64,000 nt of DNA from Hyalangium versicolor. GTDB lineage: Bacteria > Myxococcota > Myxococcia > Myxococcales > Myxococcaceae. The notes under the pieces are model-generated. The model ran no database searches and was not told the origin of the DNA. It saw only the letters and a program-made list of their open reading frames with translations. The position numbers were made by a program, and so were the translations under genes. This document shows positions 52,066 through 60,152 of this stretch, piece after piece (positions within the stretch are counted from its first letter, which is position 1; every line of letters begins with the position of its first letter). Location: the NCBI RefSeq assembly GCF_020103695.1, contig NZ_JAHXBF010000021.1, positions 62,001 through 126,000 on the forward strand, in the 5' to 3' direction.

Positions 52066-52596
52066 ATGAGCGACACGAGCGTCGTGAACCGAGCACTCAT
52101 CCGCGAGGCGCGGCCGGAGGATGACTTCGCCATTGGCGAGCTGCTCGTCGAGGCCTACGTCACGCAGTACGCCAAGAAGCTGCCGGAGGTGGTCTACACC
52201 GACGAGCGCAAGCGCGCGCTGCGCGACGTGGCCAGCAAGCGCGCGGTGGCCACAGTGTTGGTGGCCGAAGTGGACGGTGCGGTGGCTGGCACTGTTGCCC
52301 TCTTCCCGCCCGGAGCCCCTGGCTCCGAGGCCTGGACGCCGAACACTGCGGATCTTCGGCACCTGGCCACCGCGGTGCGTTACCACGGCACGGGGCTGGC
52401 TCGGCCGCTGCTCGATGCGGTGGAGGCGCTGGCTCGCCAGTGGGGAGTGGATGCCGTGGCGCTGCACGTGCGCCGGGGCGTTCGGGGCGTCGCGGAGATG
52501 TACCAGCGGCGCGGCTACGTCCGGACTCCCGAGGGGGATCTGGATCTCCTACCCCAGGTCTATCTCGAGGCCTTTGTTCTGCGGCTGAAGCCCTGA
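52066..52596 (+). CDS. GNAT-family N-acetyltransferase
   Basis: A 176-residue acetyltransferase. The N-terminus IREARPEDDFAIGELLVEAY is a typical GNAT opening. VLVAEVDGAVAGTVALF and LRHLATAVRYHGTGLARPLL form the acetyl-CoA loop region (RxxGxG/A variant RYHGTG), followed by EMYQRRGYVRTP. ATG 52066 was chosen. The substrate is unknown; the gene is 62 bp after the phospholipase D-like gene. Confidence 0.8.
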   Translation: MSDTSVVNRALIREARPEDDFAIGELLVEAYVTQYAKKLPEVVYTDERKRALRDVASKRAVATVLVAEVDGAVAGTVALFPPGAPGSEAWTPNTADLRHLATAVRYHGTGLARPLLDAVEALARQWGVDAVALHVRRGVRGVAEMYQRRGYVRTPEGDLDLLPQVYLEAFVLRLKP

Positions 52597-52615
52597 GTCG
52601 CTCGCGGCCCGGGCT

Positions 52616-53014
52616 TCAGACGGCCAGGGAGATGGCTCCCACGAGGAGCATGATGACGCCGGCGACTCCCAGGATGATGGGAATGGCCCACACCTGGGCG
52701 ACTCCCTGGATGCGTACGTTCGCGGGTGCCGCCGGATCGTAGAGGATGGCCACCCGGTCGCCCTCTTTGTAACGCGCCGGGTTGGATCCATCGGAGGAGA
52801 CGACCTCCTGGGTGGCTCCCGACTCTGTCCGGAAACGGAACACGGGGTAGTACACCCGCTGGTTCTCGGAGCCCTTGCGCTCCTGCACGGCCACGACTTC
52901 GGCCTGGGCCTCGCGTGCGCTGGCCAGGAAGCGCTTGGTGCGGCCCATCGCGATGAAGCCACCCACCACCAGCCCCACACCTGCCACCAGGAAGACGAAA
53001 CCCAATGCCGACAC
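52616..53014 (-). CDS. DUF3592-like membrane protein
   Basis: A 132-residue protein with an N-terminal helix (LGFVFLVAGVGLVVGGFIAM), a beta-rich domain (VYYPVFRFRTESGATQEVVS; RYKEGDRVAILYDPAAPANV) and a C-terminal helix (IIILGVAGVIMLLVGAISL region). This is the DUF3592 layout. GTG 53014 with GGAGGG 6 nt upstream sets the start; the open frame continues far upstream, but that part is antisense to other genes. Confidence 0.78.
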   Translation of the reverse strand: MSALGFVFLVAGVGLVVGGFIAMGRTKRFLASAREAQAEVVAVQERKGSENQRVYYPVFRFRTESGATQEVVSSDGSNPARYKEGDRVAILYDPAAPANVRIQGVAQVWAIPIILGVAGVIMLLVGAISLAV

Positions 53015-53140
53015 AGGACCCTCCGCGTTGACGCGGGTCGCAGAAGAACCCAGGTCCTGGCCCCGCGCAAATGGCCAACACCGGCACCTGCTCCTTCTTG
53101 CGGCTTGACCCGGGAGGCCCCTGCCGCTGACGCTGTCCTC

Positions 53141-53686
53141 ATGGAGAACAGGCTCGTCTTCGATCACACGATCGAGGGACTCTTCGTGCGAGGACTGGGG
53201 CGGCAGATGACCCCGCGGCTGAAGGAGAGGCTGCGGCAGGCGGGGTTGGACCTCGACCATCGGCTGATGCCCGCCTACCCGTTCCCGACCTGGGTGGAGT
53301 GCATCGGCGTGGCGGCGCGCGAGCTGTACCCGGACCGGACCGAGGCCGAGGGCTGGCGGCTTCTGGGCGAACGGCTCGTGGAGGGCTACCAGGAGACGGT
53401 GCTGGGCAACGCCATGTTCGCGGTGCTCAAGGCGTTGGGGCCTCGGCGGATGCTCATGCGCGCGCAGAAGAGCTTCCGCTCGGGCAACAACTACTCGGAG
53501 ATCCAGGTTCGGGACTTGGGTCCCACCGAGCTGGAGATGTGGATGAACGACACGGACCTGATGGTCTACTTCGTCCAGGGCGTGTTCCTCGCGGCCATGT
53601 ACGCCAGCGGGGCGCCGGGCTCGGATGTGGAGATCGTCCACACGGATGAGAAGGGCACCACCTACCGCCTCTCGTGGCGGGACTGA
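53141..53686 (+). CDS. DUF2378 family protein (TIGR02265 type)
   Basis: A 181-residue soluble protein of a Myxococcales paralogous family. ATG 53141 gives the typical start MENRLVFDHTIEGLFVRGLG; later hallmarks are YPFPTWVECIGVAARELYP and LGNAMFAVLKALGPRRML. The function is unknown; family members often sit beside signalling genes. The next gene is 24 bp downstream on the same strand, so the two form an operon. Confidence 0.85.
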   Translation: MENRLVFDHTIEGLFVRGLGRQMTPRLKERLRQAGLDLDHRLMPAYPFPTWVECIGVAARELYPDRTEAEGWRLLGERLVEGYQETVLGNAMFAVLKALGPRRMLMRAQKSFRSGNNYSEIQVRDLGPTELEMWMNDTDLMVYFVQGVFLAAMYASGAPGSDVEIVHTDEKGTTYRLSWRD

Positions 53687-53710
53687 CGAAGCCTCGGCTT
53701 CCGAGGGAGC

Positions 53711-54178
53711 ATGATCCGCAAGGACTACATCGAGCGCCTCATCGAGCAGTTCGCCGCCGCGGTCTCCGCCCTGCTCAAGCTGCGGCGCGAGCGGAAGACG
53801 GAGGAGGCCCAGCAGCTCGTCCGCGACACGGCGCTGTCGCTGCTGGGCATGGAGTACGGCGCGCTGACGATGGCGGATGCGCAGTCGACGGCGCGGCTGC
53901 TCGGGAACTCCATTCGGGTGACAGTGCTGGCGCGGCTGGTAGCCGAGGAGGCCGAGCTCTTCGAGCTGAAGGGAGAGTCTGCGAGAGCCTCGGTGCGGGC
54001 GGGGCTGGCGCTGGAGCTCTTCCTCGAGGCCCGGGAGATGGGCGCGAAGCTCGAGGGAGAGGATGGGCAGGTGTTCTCCGCGCTGCGCCAGAAGGTGGAG
54101 CCCACGTTGCTGTCCGAGCGCCACCAGAAGCTGCTGGCGGCGGGCCAGGGGACGCCCTCGGGTTCGGGCGACGCCTGA
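53711..54178 (+). CDS. DUF6483-like helical protein
   Basis: A 155-residue, almost entirely helical protein (MIRKDYIERLIEQFAAAVSA onward; TALSLLGMEYGALTMADAQS). This pattern, an N-terminal helix ending in a YIERLIEQ-type motif followed by TPR-like helices, fits DUF6483 by memory. The role is unknown. It follows the DUF2378 gene closely and converges on the sheath-like gene. Confidence 0.65.
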   Translation: MIRKDYIERLIEQFAAAVSALLKLRRERKTEEAQQLVRDTALSLLGMEYGALTMADAQSTARLLGNSIRVTVLARLVAEEAELFELKGESARASVRAGLALELFLEAREMGAKLEGEDGQVFSALRQKVEPTLLSERHQKLLAAGQGTPSGSGDA

Positions 54179-54196
54179 CCCGCGCCGGGGGCCGCC

Positions 54197-55855
54197 CTAC
54201 TGACGCGTGGGCAGGGAGAACTCGAGCTGGAAGCGGGTGCCGGCCTGCTCCGGCTTCACGGCGGCGGCCACTTTGATGAGCTGGCGGCCTCCCTCGCCTG
54301 GGACGAGCTGTGCCTCCAGCTTGCCCAGCTCGGGCGAGCCTCCGAAGAGGAACACCTCGGCGGCCTGGGAGAAGAGGGCCGACATCTCCTGGGCGCTGGA
54401 GCCGGCCGGGAGCTGATCGCGCACCCAGACCGCGAAGCGGACGATGCGGCCGGTGAGGATCTGCGCCGGCAGCGGCATGACGTGGGGGTTGCTGCAGGCC
54501 ATGGGCGCCACGGAGAGCAGCAGCATGTCCGTGTTGCGGCCGCTGCCCACGCCGAGGATGCCGAGCTCGGACAGGCGCGTCTGCACGCGGATGGAGATGA
54601 AGGACTCGGTGGGGTAGGCCGAGCCCGCGTCCTTGCCGGCCGAGGGCTCCCACGTTCCGGGGGCGCGCAGGCCGCCCGTCTGGCCGGTGATGCGGGCGAA
54701 GCCACTGGTACCCTGGAAGCTGGCCGAGAGCATGGCCGCGACGGCGAAGGTGGGGCTGGCGAAGCTGGCGCGGTTGAGCACGCCGCGCTTCTCGCTGGCA
54801 ACCACCGTGCGATTGAGCACGGGGCAGAGCCAGCGGGTGGAGTCGTCCTTGCGCAACTCGGCCCAGTCACCCTGGGTGCCGGTGGTGGCGTCATCCAGCG
54901 AGGTGGAGAGGTTGGCCAGCGTGGTGCCCAGCAGCGCGGGCGTCACCGCCACCACCACGGGGACCTGGGCCTCCTCGCCGATCGAGGCCAGCTTGCGCAG
55001 TTGGGCCACATCGTCCGTGGCGTCGACGACGAAGCACACGTCGGGGCGCTCGAAGGGCTCGGCGTTCACGGCCTGCTCCAGGGCGTCGGACACCTTCGCG
55101 GGCTCCACGTCCACCACTTCGAGGGCGATACCGGATGCGGTGGGGCACTGCTCCAGGAGGAACTTGAGTCCGCGCCAGTTGGCCTCGAGCTGTGCGACGG
55201 GCTCGGCGGCGAGGAGGTCCTTCGTGGTGTTGATCAGTGCCAGCTCGATGGCGTCACGGACCGCGCGGCGGGCGTCGGGGCTCATACGAGCGGGGCCCGC
55301 GGCCTTGGGGGCCACGGCCTTCAAGAAGGCATCCACGCCGGCCTTGGCCGTAGCGGTGGGGGAGGAGGACTCGGCCGAGGCGAGCAACTCGCCCACGAGA
55401 TCGTCTCCGCCGCTGGCGGCTGGGGCTGGGGTGGGGGCGGGAGCAGCGGGAGCGGGCTTGCCACCGAGGGCCTCGGAGACGGCGGTGGACAGCTTGCCGG
55501 CGCCCACGACTTCGGAGATGCGCGCGGCGCCTTCCTCTGGAGTGAGGGGGCGGGAGGGGTCGGCCTTCATGAAGCCCTCGGTGAGGGCCTGGAGCTTCTT
55601 GAGCTCGGGGATGGCGGCGATGAGGTCCATCACCTGGAAGGCGCGCAGCTTGTCGAAGGACAATTCGAAGGTGCGGTGCTCGGCGCCGCCGAGGCGATCC
55701 GGCACGGTGGCGCGAAGGCCAGCGGCGGCCTTGGCCAGCTCCGCGGCGAAGGAGTCACTCGTGAGAAGGAACCTGCGGCCCGAGGGTGAGGGGGTGAATG
55801 CCCCCGCGACCAACCAACGCACCCGCGCTCCTTCTGGACTGACGCTCTGGCTCAT
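54197..55855 (-). CDS. Orphan TssB-TssC-like fusion (T6SS contractile sheath homologue)
   Basis: A 552-residue protein. The N-terminal 90 residues resemble TssB/VipA (FELSFDKLRAFQVMDLIAAI, then PELKKLQAL, like the TssB segment before its small-to-large subunit contact). A Pro/Ala linker follows (about 130-155). Residues 180-552 resemble TssC/VipB, best seen in LINTTKDLLAAEPVAQLEAN followed by WRGLKFLLEQ, the family's LExxWRGL signature, and FAVWVRDQLPAGSSAQEM. ATG 55855 has AAAGGAGAGG upstream. No baseplate, tube, ClpV or membrane-complex gene is in the window, so this is not part of a T6SS operon. It may build a sheath-like scaffold or be a domesticated form. The 29-bp leader is repeated at 58537-58565. 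Confidence 0.72.
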   Translation of the reverse strand: MSQSVSPEGARVRWLVAGAFTPSPSGRRFLLTSDSFAAELAKAAAGLRATVPDRLGGAEHRTFELSFDKLRAFQVMDLIAAIPELKKLQALTEGFMKADPSRPLTPEEGAARISEVVGAGKLSTAVSEALGGKPAPAAPAPTPAPAASGGDDLVGELLASAESSSPTATAKAGVDAFLKAVAPKAAGPARMSPDARRAVRDAIELALINTTKDLLAAEPVAQLEANWRGLKFLLEQCPTASGIALEVVDVEPAKVSDALEQAVNAEPFERPDVCFVVDATDDVAQLRKLASIGEEAQVPVVVAVTPALLGTTLANLSTSLDDATTGTQGDWAELRKDDSTRWLCPVLNRTVVASEKRGVLNRASFASPTFAVAAMLSASFQGTSGFARITGQTGGLRAPGTWEPSAGKDAGSAYPTESFISIRVQTRLSELGILGVGSGRNTDMLLLSVAPMACSNPHVMPLPAQILTGRIVRFAVWVRDQLPAGSSAQEMSALFSQAAEVFLFGGSPELGKLEAQLVPGEGGRQLIKVAAAVKPEQAGTRFQLEFSLPTRQ

Positions 55856-55856
55856 G

Positions 55857-55885
55857 CCCTCTCCTTTGGGCCCGCTTGGGAATCG
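55857..55885. repeat. 29-bp perfect direct repeat, left copy (leader of the sheath-like gene)
   Basis: The sequence CCCTCTCCTTTGGGCCCGCT plus the next nine bases (TGGGAATCG) recurs exactly at 58537-58565. It includes the ribosome binding site of the TssB-TssC-like gene. The two copies bracket 2.65 kb carrying three genes. Confidence 0.9.
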
Positions 55886-55980
55886 AGGGCCAGTACGTTA
55901 GCCCGGAGGCTGACAATACCAAGGAACCGAAAGGAGTATGCTGCGGTGCGTCGCGGCCGGCTGGTCGGAGGGGGCTTGGC

Positions 55981-56472
55981 TCAGCGGAAGGCGTCAACAA
56001 CGTAGGCTGCAGAGGTGGACCCATCGAGGATGGCCATCCCGGGCTTGGACTCGGGCAGCTTGCGCATCTGGTCGTAGCTGAGCCGGGCCACCGCGCAGAT
56101 GGGCACCTTCTCACTGTCCGGCGGGTGGGCTTCGTACCACCGGATGACGACCTGCGGGCCAGCTGTCCAGACTTGTCCGTACAAGCGGGTGGTGGTTTCG
56201 AGCGTGCCGAGATCGTCCTTGAGAATGCTCTCGATGGGCCCATCGTAAAGGGTGATGCGCCGCGAGCTGATCTGGTTGGCGTCGAGTTCTACCCAAGCGG
56301 CATCCCCCACGCGCATCTTCATGTAGCGCATCGCCTTCTTTGCTTCCTCCGAGCATTCCTGTGGACCGGGAGTGCCATCCGGACGCAGCGACACTCCGCT
56401 GGTTGTGGCGCAGCCGGAAGATGTAGTGAGGAGGATGCCCGAGCCGAGCAAGAAGGCTTTGATGGTGGACAT
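55981..56472 (-). CDS. Lipoprotein, unknown function
   Basis: A 163-residue predicted lipoprotein (LLGSGILLTTSSGC, lipobox SSGC). The mature protein has paired cysteines and ends with MAILDGSTSAAYVVDAFR. It lies 11 bp downstream of the DUF2381 gene on the same strand and is presumably its partner. Similar lipoprotein/DUF2381 pairs in myxobacteria often accompany Ser/Thr kinase genes; none is present here. Confidence 0.65.
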   Translation of the reverse strand: MSTIKAFLLGSGILLTTSSGCATTSGVSLRPDGTPGPQECSEEAKKAMRYMKMRVGDAAWVELDANQISSRRITLYDGPIESILKDDLGTLETTTRLYGQVWTAGPQVVIRWYEAHPPDSEKVPICAVARLSYDQMRKLPESKPGMAILDGSTSAAYVVDAFR

Positions 56473-56483
56473 GAGGGGCGGTT

Positions 56484-57425
56484 CTAATGGCGAATGAGCG
56501 AGGCTTCCAGTGTCACGGCCACCTGTAACAGGCCATCCCCACGGAAGATCTGGAGGGCGAGGTCGGTCATGTCTCCGTCCTTCGTCTCGAAGGCGCTCTT
56601 GTCCACGACGACCGCGATCTTTCCAGACTGCCCGGGGGCAATGGTCGAGCGTTCCAAGCGAAGCGCGAAGGGGCGAGTCGTGAAACTGGTGTAGTCACGG
56701 GTCACGTAGGCACCGTCAAACTTCCACGGCTCGCCGGAGTCGCCGTAGTAGGTGTTCGACAGGTGAACCAGGACCGCCGCCTTTTCAGGGCCCGAGAAGA
56801 TCTCGACCAAGATGTCCATGTCCTCGTTTTTCGAGCGCCAGGACTTCTCTCGGCGGAACGGAGTCTTCTTTGCTTGGCCGTTTGCGAGGAGCGTCGCGTA
56901 GGCGTGATCGATGGAGTTCTCTTCCTTCTTGAACCGCTGGTTCTCCTCTTTGAGCGCCCGCTCCTTTTTCAGGGTGTCGTAAAGCTCGGAGAGAACCGCG
57001 TTGTAGCTCTCATGATCCATGAAGACGTTGACCTGATGGTCGGTCCATCCCCACTCCTCAAAGCTCTGTGGCTTGACGATGAACGGGATCTCGGTTCCGT
57101 CGACGAGCGTGACGAGTAAGGGCACCGCCTCATCGCGGCTGAGATCCCGGATTGGCATGATGACCACCATCTTGCTCCCCACCAGGAGGGGCTCGAATCG
57201 CCCCTCCCACCCCAGGAGCTGCGTCTTCGCCGGAGCGATGTCCCTCTCGAAGCGGAGGACGGTCGCCACCTGCCCGGAAACGTAGACGGTGCTCGTCGGG
57301 TGGGCGGGGTGGTCCGAAATCTTCTCGGTCCGGATGACCCCCTTGTCATAAGGGCCCCGGGCCAAGGCCACTGCGGACACGAAAACGGCCAGCAGGGAAG
57401 TCCACAAGGGAAGAAGGACGCGCAT
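56484..57425 (-). CDS. DUF2381 family exported protein (TIGR02268 type)
   Basis: A 313-residue protein with a signal peptide (LLPLWTSLLAVFVSAVALA). The body starts with the VYVSGQVATVLRFERDIAP strand pattern, includes the ERALKEENQRFKKEENS coiled coil in the middle and ends with QSGKIAVVVDKSAFETKDG, features of the Myxococcus DUF2381 paralogous group. ATG 57425 has GGAGGG 5 nt upstream. It is first gene of a two-gene operon with the lipoprotein. The function is unknown. Confidence 0.8.
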   Translation of the reverse strand: MRVLLPLWTSLLAVFVSAVALARGPYDKGVIRTEKISDHPAHPTSTVYVSGQVATVLRFERDIAPAKTQLLGWEGRFEPLLVGSKMVVIMPIRDLSRDEAVPLLVTLVDGTEIPFIVKPQSFEEWGWTDHQVNVFMDHESYNAVLSELYDTLKKERALKEENQRFKKEENSIDHAYATLLANGQAKKTPFRREKSWRSKNEDMDILVEIFSGPEKAAVLVHLSNTYYGDSGEPWKFDGAYVTRDYTSFTTRPFALRLERSTIAPGQSGKIAVVVDKSAFETKDGDMTDLALQIFRGDGLLQVAVTLEASLIRH

Positions 57426-57558
57426 AAGCCCTCCAACTTAACAGGGCGGGTTGCTGGCGTACAACCTATGACGGTGTATTCAGGCCTGTGGCAATGGACC
57501 TCCCCGAGCGGCGAAGCCCCGCCTGAAGGGTAGCTCCCGGGTGGCGACCCTGAAGCCA

Positions 57559-57581
57559 ACTGGTATGACAGGAATACCAGT
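57559..57581. promoter_or_regulatory. Inverted repeat upstream of the DUSAM gene (operator candidate)
   Basis: ACTGGTAT-GACAGGA-ATACCAGT has perfect 8-bp arms and a 7-nt spacer. It ends 35 bp before ATG 57616 and lies between the divergent DUF2381 and DUSAM genes, where a dimeric regulator could control either. Confidence 0.45.
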
Positions 57582-57615
57582 CGGTTCAGACCGCGCCCGG
57601 AGGGGAGATTGTCTC

Positions 57616-58404
57616 ATGAGCACCAAGGCTGATTGGGACCTCATTGGCTCTCTGGCTCAACGCGTATTGGAAGGGGGCGAGCCCCTGGGACTCACCAATG
57701 AGGTACGAGCCCTGTTGCAGCGCTCTGCTCGGCAAGTGGTCATTCCAACCGAGGATGTAAAGCAGGCCTTTCGGAATTCGCGCACGGCCACGGTTCTGCT
57801 CCGAAGAATCCGGCAGTGCATCCGTGCCGGTTCGCGCCGGCTTGATTGCGCCCTGAGCCAGAGCCAGAGCCAGCGAGATGCCGGAGACCTGAAGGGAGCA
57901 CGCAAGGTCATGGAGGCCATGATCGCGGTCGAGGTCGTGCCGTTCTACCGCGAACTCGCCGCCAACTCGCTCAGCCACATCGACAGACTCCAGGCTGTTG
58001 CGGAGAGTGGACAGCTGGATCCGAAACTGCCCGACGTCTTGCAGGCGGAGGTCCTTCTCCACCGCGTTCAGCGTGGAAAGTCCCTGGAACTCACTCGGGG
58101 GATGGGCACCTTCTTGCGACGTGTCGCCGCAGAAGCGGGCATCAGCAAGGCCGAAGCCAAAGAGGCCCTGTCGAATCCAGAAAGCGCAGAGGGCTTGCTC
58201 CGGAGGATCGTGGAGCGCAGGAGAAAAGGAACGAAGCGACTGATACGTGCCCTCATCCGAATGGTGGCCCTTCGAGATGCAGGCGACATCGAAGGGGCAC
58301 GCCAGCAGATGCGCGACCTGCTGGCCGTGGAGGTGGTGCCCGTGTATCGCCAGGCCGCCGAGGAGAACCTGGCGGGCCTGGATGAACCGCTCCCTGCACC
58401 GTGA
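57616..58404 (+). CDS. Two-domain DUSAM protein
   Basis: A 262-residue soluble protein made of two DUSAM domains (a domain found in Stigmatella, Anaeromyxobacter and Myxococcus). Domain 1 is residues 1-125 (DWDLIGSLAQRVLEGGEPLG through AVEVVPFYRELAANSL); domain 2 is residues 128-255 (VLLHRVQRGKSLELTRGMGT through AVEVVPVYRQAAEENL). Both end with an RDAGDxxGARxxM(E/R)xxxAVEVVP block. ATG 57616 is preceded by AGGGGAG. The function is unknown. A degraded copy of the domain-2 coding region plus 3' flank is found at 60290-60491. Confidence 0.83.
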   Translation: MSTKADWDLIGSLAQRVLEGGEPLGLTNEVRALLQRSARQVVIPTEDVKQAFRNSRTATVLLRRIRQCIRAGSRRLDCALSQSQSQRDAGDLKGARKVMEAMIAVEVVPFYRELAANSLSHIDRLQAVAESGQLDPKLPDVLQAEVLLHRVQRGKSLELTRGMGTFLRRVAAEAGISKAEAKEALSNPESAEGLLRRIVERRRKGTKRLIRALIRMVALRDAGDIEGARQQMRDLLAVEVVPVYRQAAEENLAGLDEPLPAP

Positions 58405-58536
58405 CACCCTGGACTGCGCTTCGCTTCATGGAAGGCGGCTCTGCCTCCACCCCAAGCTACAGACTGGCTACATCAGCGAATTGATGGTCGCGCAAGCGCC
58501 TGAATAGACAGGGGAAGATCCTCTCTGTCACTCTAC

Positions 58537-58565
58537 CCCTCTCCTTTGGGCCCGCTTGGGAATCG
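58537..58565. repeat. 29-bp perfect direct repeat, right copy
   Basis: Identical to 55857-55885. This copy lies just 7 bp beyond the stop of the immunity-like gene at 58573-59940 and is not followed by a gene start on the minus strand. Confidence 0.9.
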
Positions 58566-58572
58566 GTTCGTA

Positions 58573-59940
58573 TCAAGCCAGGCGCTGAGCGGTGCGGAAG
58601 AGCTGAGAGCAGGAGTAGTCCAGAGGAGCCTCCTGGTTCTGGAGGGCATGGCGGGCCCGGAGGAAGGGCAGCCAGGCCCTGTCGCCGATGATGACCGCGG
58701 CCTCTTCCAACTTCTTGCGCGGCAGCCAGCGGCCGCCGAGCACATCCACCAAATAGCGGCCGAGGAAGGCACCCAGGGCAGGGACAAGGGTCTCGTGCTG
58801 CTCGCGGGACAGGCTCTTGCCCCACCCCATGTGCCAAAGGTGCCAGTCGAGGTGAGGCAGGGCCTCCAGGGTACCTTCCATGACTTGGGGCACGTCCGAG
58901 TGGAACAGGGCGATGAGCTGCTCGGCGTAGAAGCCCTCGTAGGTGTCGATGGCGGCCTGGACGTTGTCCACATCCGGCGCTGGGGCCTGAGACGCGGGCA
59001 ACCACTCCGAGACGGGAGGAGGATGGTAGTGGTTGAAGCGCTCGACGAGGGAGCGCTTGCCGCCCGCCACTCCATGGAAGTCAGCTTCCATGCGAAGAAT
59101 GTCAGCGACGTCGGGATCGAACTCCATGGGCAGGGGAGAGAACTCGAGCGAGCGCTGGTGCAGGGTGGCCAGGGTGGAGTCCAAGGACAGCTCGGGGCGC
59201 AGGTAGACGAGGGCACGGGCTTGGGCGAGGCGAGCCTCCTCGGAGTCGAAGTCCGCGGGAGTGGGGCGTGTGAGCCAGAGGATGGCACCGCCGGGCAGCT
59301 CCTCCATGAGAGCGGCCGGGGTGGACAGCAGGCGCTGGCGGCCGATGGTCTGCACCATGGCCGGCCCGTACACGTTGAGCCAGAACGTCTCGTAGATAGG
59401 CCGGGGCGTGCTCAGGTCCTTGTTCTGAGGATCTGTGCTCAGGCAGAGATCCGTGAAGCTGTGGCCCAGGCCGAAGGAGAGGGGTAAACGGGAGGCGATA
59501 GCCCGCACGAAGGAGACAAGTTGCCCTGCGCGCCTCTCGGCTTGGCCTGGCTCGCGGAGGAACGCGAAAGGTTGTATCGAGATCTCCACGGAGGAGATGG
59601 GCTGGTCATCGTGCTCCCAGCCACAGAGCGAGATCATGACTTCAGGAGGCTGGGAGCGCACCAGCCGGACGACGGTGTTGGTGCCGAAGGATGCCTCGTG
59701 AAGTCGCTTGCGCAGGGTCTGGCGGGTGTACTTCAGCTCGCGCCGGGTTTGGAGGATCCGATCCGGGCGCAGATCGTCGCCGAGCGACTCGATCACATCA
59801 AGCAGGGGCTCCAGCGCCTCAACGCCTTGGTCCAGAGGGCGGACGGGGGAAAAGAGGCCAAGATGAAAGCTTCCGTTCCTCACATGCTGGAGCCTGGCCT
59901 CTTGGGAGAAGCTGGCGGCCATGACCTGGCGCAGGTGCAT
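58573..59940 (-). CDS. Third immunity-like protein (paralogue of 553-1878 and 3445-4773)
   Basis: A 455-residue protein from ATG 59940, which has GAAGGGGG just upstream and gives the length of its paralogues; a GTG at 59883 and an ATG at 60141 are also in frame. It aligns along its whole length with the two genes at the left edge: LKYTRQTLRKRLHEASF, FWLNVYGPAMVQTIGRQRLL, LPGGAILWLTRPTPADFDSE, and YAEQLIALFHSDVPQVMEG. Divergence from them is far greater than between the two tandem copies. No intact toxin-like lipoprotein gene precedes it; a lipoprotein leader remains in another frame (59941-60152). The stop is 7 bp from a 29-bp direct repeat. It is an orphan immunity-type gene, possibly protecting against toxins of relatives. 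Confidence 0.7.
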   Translation of the reverse strand: MHLRQVMAASFSQEARLQHVRNGSFHLGLFSPVRPLDQGVEALEPLLDVIESLGDDLRPDRILQTRRELKYTRQTLRKRLHEASFGTNTVVRLVRSQPPEVMISLCGWEHDDQPISSVEISIQPFAFLREPGQAERRAGQLVSFVRAIASRLPLSFGLGHSFTDLCLSTDPQNKDLSTPRPIYETFWLNVYGPAMVQTIGRQRLLSTPAALMEELPGGAILWLTRPTPADFDSEEARLAQARALVYLRPELSLDSTLATLHQRSLEFSPLPMEFDPDVADILRMEADFHGVAGGKRSLVERFNHYHPPPVSEWLPASQAPAPDVDNVQAAIDTYEGFYAEQLIALFHSDVPQVMEGTLEALPHLDWHLWHMGWGKSLSREQHETLVPALGAFLGRYLVDVLGGRWLPRKKLEEAAVIIGDRAWLPFLRARHALQNQEAPLDYSCSQLFRTAQRLA

Positions 59941-60152
59941 GCCCCCTTCGCCACGCGAGGGCATGAACTCGTCCAGCTTGTGCCACTGCACCACGCAGGC
60001 GGGCATGGAGCCGCAGGCAATGCCCAGGGATTTGCGGGCCAACTCCTGTCCGGTGGTGCGGAGGGTGTTCTCCAACTGAGTTCGGAGCACGAGCCGCCCA
60101 ACTGCGTGAAGGCCAGCAGCGCCAGGAGCACCCAAGAGCATAGGCGTGGCAT
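59941..60152 (-). pseudogene. Out-of-frame lipoprotein leader ahead of the immunity-like gene
   Basis: ATG 60152 opens a frame with a clear type II signal (RLCSWVLLALLAFTQLGGSC). Soon after the Cys its codon composition turns non-coding, while the frame of the downstream gene becomes coding-like (QLENTLRTTGQELARKSLG, then CGSMPACVVQWHKLDEF). A single indel near 60075-60090 would join the two into one lipoprotein. Either a toxin gene was truncated and fused to its immunity gene, or the immunity-like protein was itself lipidated and has been frameshifted, or there is a sequencing error. Confidence 0.5.

Noticed and set aside
53015..54124. Upstream extension of the DUF3592-like gene
   Set aside because: It runs antisense through the DUF2378 and DUF6483-like genes; GGAGGG before GTG 53014 marks the real start.
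54482..55901. Two long plus-strand frames opposite the sheath-like gene
   Set aside because: Gly/Ser-rich translations without motif; the minus strand has clear TssC-like signatures.
54197..60152. Type VI secretion gene cluster
   Set aside because: Only the sheath-like fusion is present; no tube, baseplate, ClpV, membrane complex or spike genes.
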